Shown here in pieces: positions 14,888 to 18,102 of a DNA stretch of 18,102 bases; within the stretch, counting starts at the first letter, position 1; the number at the start of each line of letters is the position of its first letter. A program made the position numbers and the translations under genes. The notes under the pieces are model-generated. The model saw only the letters and a program-made list of their open reading frames with translations, did not search any database and was not told the origin of the DNA. The stretch covers positions 1-18,102 of the forward strand of contig JAADFP010000005.1 in NCBI GenBank assembly GCA_013152825.1, written 5' to 3'. This DNA comes from Caldisericota bacterium (GTDB lineage: Bacteria > CAIJMQ01 > JAADFP01).

Positions 14888-15903
14888 GGGAGACTCCGGG
14901 TATACTCAACCAGTGCTTCCAGCTTTTCCTTCCCTTTCCCAGAGAGAATTGCCTGGTGGGCAATATTTATCCCTTCTTTCAAGTCTTTAGCCTTGCCAGC
15001 TAAGTAGATGGCAGCTCCTGCATTAACCAGGACCATGTCTCTCCTGGCATCTTTAATTTCCCCGGCGAGAATGCCTTTTAAGATACGGGCATTTTCTGTT
15101 TTATCCCCGGCTTCAATATCTGCTGGCGAGCATTTCTTAAAACCAAGTTCTTCCGGGGTCAATGTGTACTCTCTTATTTTACCCTCTCTGTATTCTGCTA
15201 CCAGGGTGGGCCCGGTAAGGGTAATTTCATCGTAACCGTCTTTGCCATGCACTACCATGGCCGCTATATGTCCCAGGTTTTTTAGCACCTCGATGAGAGG
15301 GCGGATAAGGTGTGCACTATAAACCCCTACGATTTGAATGTTGGCCAGGGCAGGATTGGAAAGAGGTCCCAGGATATTGAAAATGCTGCGCATGCCCAGT
15401 TCTCTGCGCACGGGAGTGGCATACTTCATGGCCGGATGGAAAGAAGGGGCAAAAAGAAAACCAATACCAATTTCCTGGATGCATCCAGCTACCTGGGAAG
15501 GAGTCAGCTCTAACTTCACGCCTAACTCATTCAGCACATCCGCACTCCCGCACCCGGAGGATACTCCCCGGTTGCCATGCTTTGCTATTTTTATGCCTGT
15601 TCCGGCTACCACAAAGGCTGAGACAGTGGAAACATTGAAAGTATGCTTACCATCGCCTCCTGTGCCGCAGGTGTCCAGCAGTCCCTCTTCTCTATCCACT
15701 TCCACGCGGAGGGATTTTTCCCGCATTACTTTTGCTGCTTCGGTAATCTCTTCTATGCTCTCTCCCTTCATTTTAAGAGCCACCAGAAAGGCTCCTATCT
15801 GGCCAGGAGTGGCTTTCCCCTCCATTATACTCAACATTGCCTCGCGCATCTCCCGGGGGTTAAGGTTTTCCCTGTTGGCCAATTTTTTAATAAATTCCTT
15901 CAT
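14884..15903 (-). CDS. trpD: Anthranilate phosphoribosyltransferase
   Basis: A 339-residue enzyme that joins anthranilate to PRPP. The PRPP-binding signature DTCGTGGDGKHTFNVST is at residues 77-93, followed by AKHGNRGVSSGCGSADVL (107-124), the anthranilate-site run ATPVRRELGMRS (162-173), and the metal-binding GYDEITLTGPT. I place the start at the ATG at 15903 rather than the TTG at 15924. The ATG gives the usual N-terminus MKEFIKKLAN and has a strong GGGGAGG 7 nt upstream, whereas the TTG adds seven unconserved residues. The gene begins 4 nt after the trpG stop and ends overlapping trpC by 4 nt. Confidence 0.96.
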   Translation of the reverse strand: MKEFIKKLANRENLNPREMREAMLSIMEGKATPGQIGAFLVALKMKGESIEEITEAAKVMREKSLRVEVDREEGLLDTCGTGGDGKHTFNVSTVSAFVVAGTGIKIAKHGNRGVSSGCGSADVLNELGVKLELTPSQVAGCIQEIGIGFLFAPSFHPAMKYATPVRRELGMRSIFNILGPLSNPALANIQIVGVYSAHLIRPLIEVLKNLGHIAAMVVHGKDGYDEITLTGPTLVAEYREGKIREYTLTPEELGFKKCSPADIEAGDKTENARILKGILAGEIKDARRDMVLVNAGAAIYLAGKAKDLKEGINIAHQAILSGKGKEKLEALVEYTRSLP

Positions 15904-15907
15904 AACT

Positions 15908-16477
15908 TCACCTCCCCAGAGCAAGAAAATTCTCCAGTAATTTCAAGCCTTCCCGGGTAAGAATGGATTCGGGATGGAACTGCACCCCCTCCAGTATAAA
16001 CTCTTTATGCCTGATACCCATAATCTCTCCCTCTTCGGAGCGGGCACTGATTTCAAAACAGGAAGGCAGGCTTTTCTCTTCCGCAGCAAGGGAATGGTAG
16101 CGGGTAGCCACGAAAGGGTTTGGGAGGGAGGTGAATATGGTTTTCCCGTCATGATGTATAGAAGAAGTCTTCCCATGCATGAGTCTTTTGGCCTGGATAA
16201 TCTTCCCGCCAAAGGCATAGGCAATGGATTGATGTCCCAGGCACACCCCAAGAATGGGAATCTTACCGGAGAAAGTTTTCACCACTTGCACGGAAATCCC
16301 GGCTTCCCTGGGGGTGCAGGGACCGGGAGAAATTACAATGTACTGAGGAGCAAGTTTCTCTATCTCCTGGATAGTAATGGCATTGTTTCTAAACACCTGC
16401 ACCTCTTCTCCCAATATCTCCAGATATTGCACCAGGTTATAGGTAAAAGAATCAAAATTATCAATCATTAAAACCAT
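15908..16477 (-). CDS. trpG: Anthranilate synthase component II (glutamine amidotransferase)
   Basis: A 189-residue class I glutamine amidotransferase that feeds ammonia to TrpE. The N-terminus MVLMIDNFDSFTYNLVQYL is classic TrpG/PabA. The catalytic triad is Cys79 in GVCLGHQS (77-84), His168 and Glu170 in VQFHPESI (165-172). The oxyanion-loop region SPGPCTPREAG (50-60) is present. TrpG and PabA cannot always be told apart by sequence; the trp neighbours favour TrpG, possibly shared with folate synthesis. The ATG has an AAAGGG-type ribosome binding site about 7 nt upstream. It is cut off from trpE by a 191-bp repeat-filled gap that contains a promoter-like -10 box. Confidence 0.95.
   Translation of the reverse strand: MVLMIDNFDSFTYNLVQYLEILGEEVQVFRNNAITIQEIEKLAPQYIVISPGPCTPREAGISVQVVKTFSGKIPILGVCLGHQSIAYAFGGKIIQAKRLMHGKTSSIHHDGKTIFTSLPNPFVATRYHSLAAEEKSLPSCFEISARSEEGEIMGIRHKEFILEGVQFHPESILTREGLKLLENFLALGR
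15911..15917 (-). promoter_or_regulatory. trpD: Ribosome binding site that sets the trpD start
   Basis: GGGGAGG on the minus strand ends 7 nt before the ATG at 15903 and lies next to the trpG stop codon. It would be useless for the upstream TTG at 15924, which sits ahead of it. Confidence 0.8.
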
Positions 16478-16668
16478 AAAACAACCCTTTTCATCTAAAT
16501 ATTATGTGGTATTTATATTATAAAATAAAGCCTCTCCATTAACAGATACAAAACTAAAAACCCTAAACTCTAAATACAAAATCCTAAATAAACCCAAATA
16601 CCTAAACTCAAAACTCTTACCCAGGCAATCAACTCACTATTTACTGTTTACCATTCACTCCTTATCGC
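16478..16668. repeat. Mosaic of degenerate heptanucleotide repeats between trpE and trpG
   Basis: There is no coding frame here. Plus-strand units from 16550 read AAAACTA, AAAACCC, TAAACTC, TAAATAC, AAAATCC, TAAATAA, fading by about 16619. A second block at 16636-16677 reads ACTATTT, ACTGTTT, ACCATTC, ACTCCTT, ATCGCTT, ACTTCAA. This second block runs through the trpE stop codon (16669-16671) into its last codons. The remaining stretch next to trpG (16478-16545) is AT-rich and carries the promoter-like site. Confidence 0.8.
16517..16545 (-). promoter_or_regulatory. Possible internal promoter ahead of trpG
   Basis: On the minus strand a perfect TATAAT (16522-16517) sits 17 nt downstream of CTGTTA (16545-16540), a -35 matching consensus at three of six positions. 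Transcription would start near 16510, about 33 nt before the trpG ATG. The surrounding sequence is AT-rich, which raises the chance of a random match. Confidence 0.4.
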
Positions 16669-18102
16669 TTACTTCAATCCATTTTTAGACCAGTCAATAG
16701 CGGCCAGCAAAGCCCGGGCTTTGTTGACTGTCTCCTCGTATTCCTTCTCAGGGATGGAATCTGCTACTATGCCCGCTCCTGTCTGCACGAACAGGCGATT
16801 CTGGTAGACCATAATGCTCCTTATGGTTATACAGAAATCGAGGTTACCGGCAAAATCAAAGTAACCCACGGCTCCTGCGTAGGGTCCTCTGCGGGAAGGC
16901 TCCAGCTCTTCTATAATCTCCATAGCCCTTACCTTGGGTGCGCCGCTGACTGTGCCAGCAGGGAAAGCTGCCCTTAAAACATCAAACCCGTCTTTCCCTT
17001 TTTGCAGCTTTCCCACCACGTGGGAAACTATATGCATTACATGCGAGTATCTCTCTATCCCCATGAGTTCGGTAACCTTAACACTCCCCCCCTCAGCTAC
17101 TCTGCCTACATCGTTCCTGGCCAGGTCCACCAGCATAATATGCTCCGCTTTCTCCTTCTCGTCAGAAAGAAGTTCTTTCTCCAACTCTTTATCCTTCTCT
17201 TCGTTTCTTCCCCTTTTGCGGGTTCCTGCAATAGGCCTGACCTCAATAAGATTATTTTCCATCCTTACCAGCACTTCGGGAGAGGCTCCCAGCAGCTTAA
17301 CCTGGCCAAAGTCCAGGTAGAACATGTAGGGAGAAGGATTTATGCTTCTTAAAGCGCGGTAAATAGCAAAAGGGCTGCCGGCAAATTTCCCTTCCCATCG
17401 CTGGGAGATAACAGTCTGAATTATATCCCCCTGGTATATATATTTTTTTGCCTTTCGTACTGCCTCTTCAAAGTGACTCCTTTCAAAGTTAGATTCCAAG
17501 CTGGAAAGGGAGATATCCGGGGAAGCAGGGACATCCTTTTCTAAAAGAGTGCTCATAATTTCTTCGGTGCGTTCTTCCGCTTGCTTCTTCCCTTCCGGCA
17601 AATCTGTCTCCCGCAGGTCAATAAAGGTGAGCACTTTTACTTTATGCGTGGCATGGTCAAATATTATAAGAGACTCCGGGATGATAAACATGGCTTCTGG
17701 AAAAGGGATATCCCGCACGGCAAGCTCCGGCAGCTTCTCCCAGCACCTTACCATATCGTAACTAAAATACCCTACCAGCCCTCCCTGGAAACGCGGCAGG
17801 TCCTCACTCTTGGTAAATTTGAGCTTCCCCATGAATTCTCTTAACTCTACCAGGGGATCGGGTGAAGTTTTTACTTCCCGGTAGCTATTCTTACCCTCGA
17901 TGGTTAAAACCTTTTCCCGGTAAGTAATCTGGTAGAGGGGAGAAACCCCGATAAAACTATACCTTCCCCATTTCTCTCCCCCTTCGGCGCTTTCCAGGAG
18001 GAAGGAGGGAGAATTACCGCATATCTTGAGGTATCCTCCCACAGGAGTTAAAGTATCAGCCAGAAATTCGTGGTAATAAGGGATGAGGTTTCCCTCGCTT
18101 AC
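16669..18102 (-). CDS. trpE: Anthranilate synthase component I, 5' end beyond the window
   Basis: At least 477 residues of the chorismate-using large subunit of anthranilate synthase are visible, and the frame stays open to the right edge. The first visible residues, VSEGNLIPYYHEFLADTLTP, match the family N-terminus, so a GTG at 18042 is an internal valine and not the start. The tryptophan-binding LLES is at visible residues 35-38 (followed by AEGGEKWGRYSFIG), suggesting feedback inhibition is kept. Catalytic-domain motifs follow: ASPEVLVR, RPIAGTRKRG, LVDLARNDVGRV, FPAGTVSGAPKVRAME, and QTGAGIVADSIPEKEYEE. Little is missing, probably fewer than about 25 residues. It is the first trp gene seen; any leader or attenuator lies outside the window. 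Confidence 0.96.
   Translation of the reverse strand, partial: VSEGNLIPYYHEFLADTLTPVGGYLKICGNSPSFLLESAEGGEKWGRYSFIGVSPLYQITYREKVLTIEGKNSYREVKTSPDPLVELREFMGKLKFTKSEDLPRFQGGLVGYFSYDMVRCWEKLPELAVRDIPFPEAMFIIPESLIIFDHATHKVKVLTFIDLRETDLPEGKKQAEERTEEIMSTLLEKDVPASPDISLSSLESNFERSHFEEAVRKAKKYIYQGDIIQTVISQRWEGKFAGSPFAIYRALRSINPSPYMFYLDFGQVKLLGASPEVLVRMENNLIEVRPIAGTRKRGRNEEKDKELEKELLSDEKEKAEHIMLVDLARNDVGRVAEGGSVKVTELMGIERYSHVMHIVSHVVGKLQKGKDGFDVLRAAFPAGTVSGAPKVRAMEIIEELEPSRRGPYAGAVGYFDFAGNLDFCITIRSIMVYQNRLFVQTGAGIVADSIPEKEYEETVNKARALLAAIDWSKNGLK

Noticed and set aside
14175..14990. 271-residue plus-strand frame over trpC and trpD
   Set aside because: It is serine-rich shadow sequence across two genes with intact active sites.
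15922..15924. TTG as the start of trpD
   Set aside because: The Shine-Dalgarno lies downstream of it, and the ATG at 15903 gives the family-typical N-terminus.
18040..18042. GTG as the start of trpE
   Set aside because: The frame stays open for 20 more codons to the window edge, and those codons encode the conserved TrpE N-terminus; the GTG is an internal valine.

Overview
This window looks like chromosomal DNA from an uncultivated bacterium of intermediate G+C content. A Gram-negative-type (diderm) envelope is suggested, not proven, by two exported proteins with LolA/LolB-like lipoprotein-sorting domains, one of them fused to a TlpA-type thioredoxin. The mix of a tightly packed glycan cluster and intergenic degenerate 7-bp repeats resembles genomes of candidate phyla such as Omnitrophota and its neighbours. 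That placement is an impression from gene style only, with no marker gene behind it.

The window has three blocks. (1) Positions 3-7478, plus strand, form a nearly gapless surface-glycan operon: NodU/CmcH-family carbamoyltransferase, two GT4 glycosyltransferases, PIG-L/LmbE deacetylase, WbqC-family protein, DegT/DnrJ/EryC1 sugar aminotransferase, and a MraY/WecA-type polyprenyl-phosphate sugar-1-phosphate transferase. The last of these is split into two overlapping frames (6469-7251 and 7248-7478). Together they could start a lipid-linked glycan, build and extend it with amino sugars, and decorate it by deacetylation and carbamoylation. (2) Positions 7530-11875, plus strand, form a separate transcription unit. 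It has its own promoter-like sequence (TTGACA, 18 nt, TATTAT) and encodes two exported proteins: a LolA-like/thioredoxin fusion and a 1051-residue LolA-like/TPR protein. (3) Positions 12081-18102, minus strand, carry tryptophan biosynthesis genes in the order trpE-trpG-trpD-trpC-trpF-trpB. trpE runs off the right edge, and trpA does not follow trpB.

Blocks 2 and 3 converge on a 205-bp spacer (11876-12080) holding a perfect 14-bp tandem duplication and two inverted repeats. The trp genes otherwise overlap or nearly touch, but two gaps (13891-14131 and 16478-16668) are filled with mosaics of degenerate heptanucleotide repeats. Each mosaic runs into the stop codon of the gene before it, and the second is followed by a good -10 box ahead of trpG.

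The observations most worth a second look are the heptad mosaics inside an amino-acid operon, the missing trpA, the split transferase that separates the catalytic aspartates from the His motif, and the paired LolA-domain envelope proteins behind a near-leaderless promoter. I see no tRNA, rRNA, CRISPR array, insertion sequence or phage gene.
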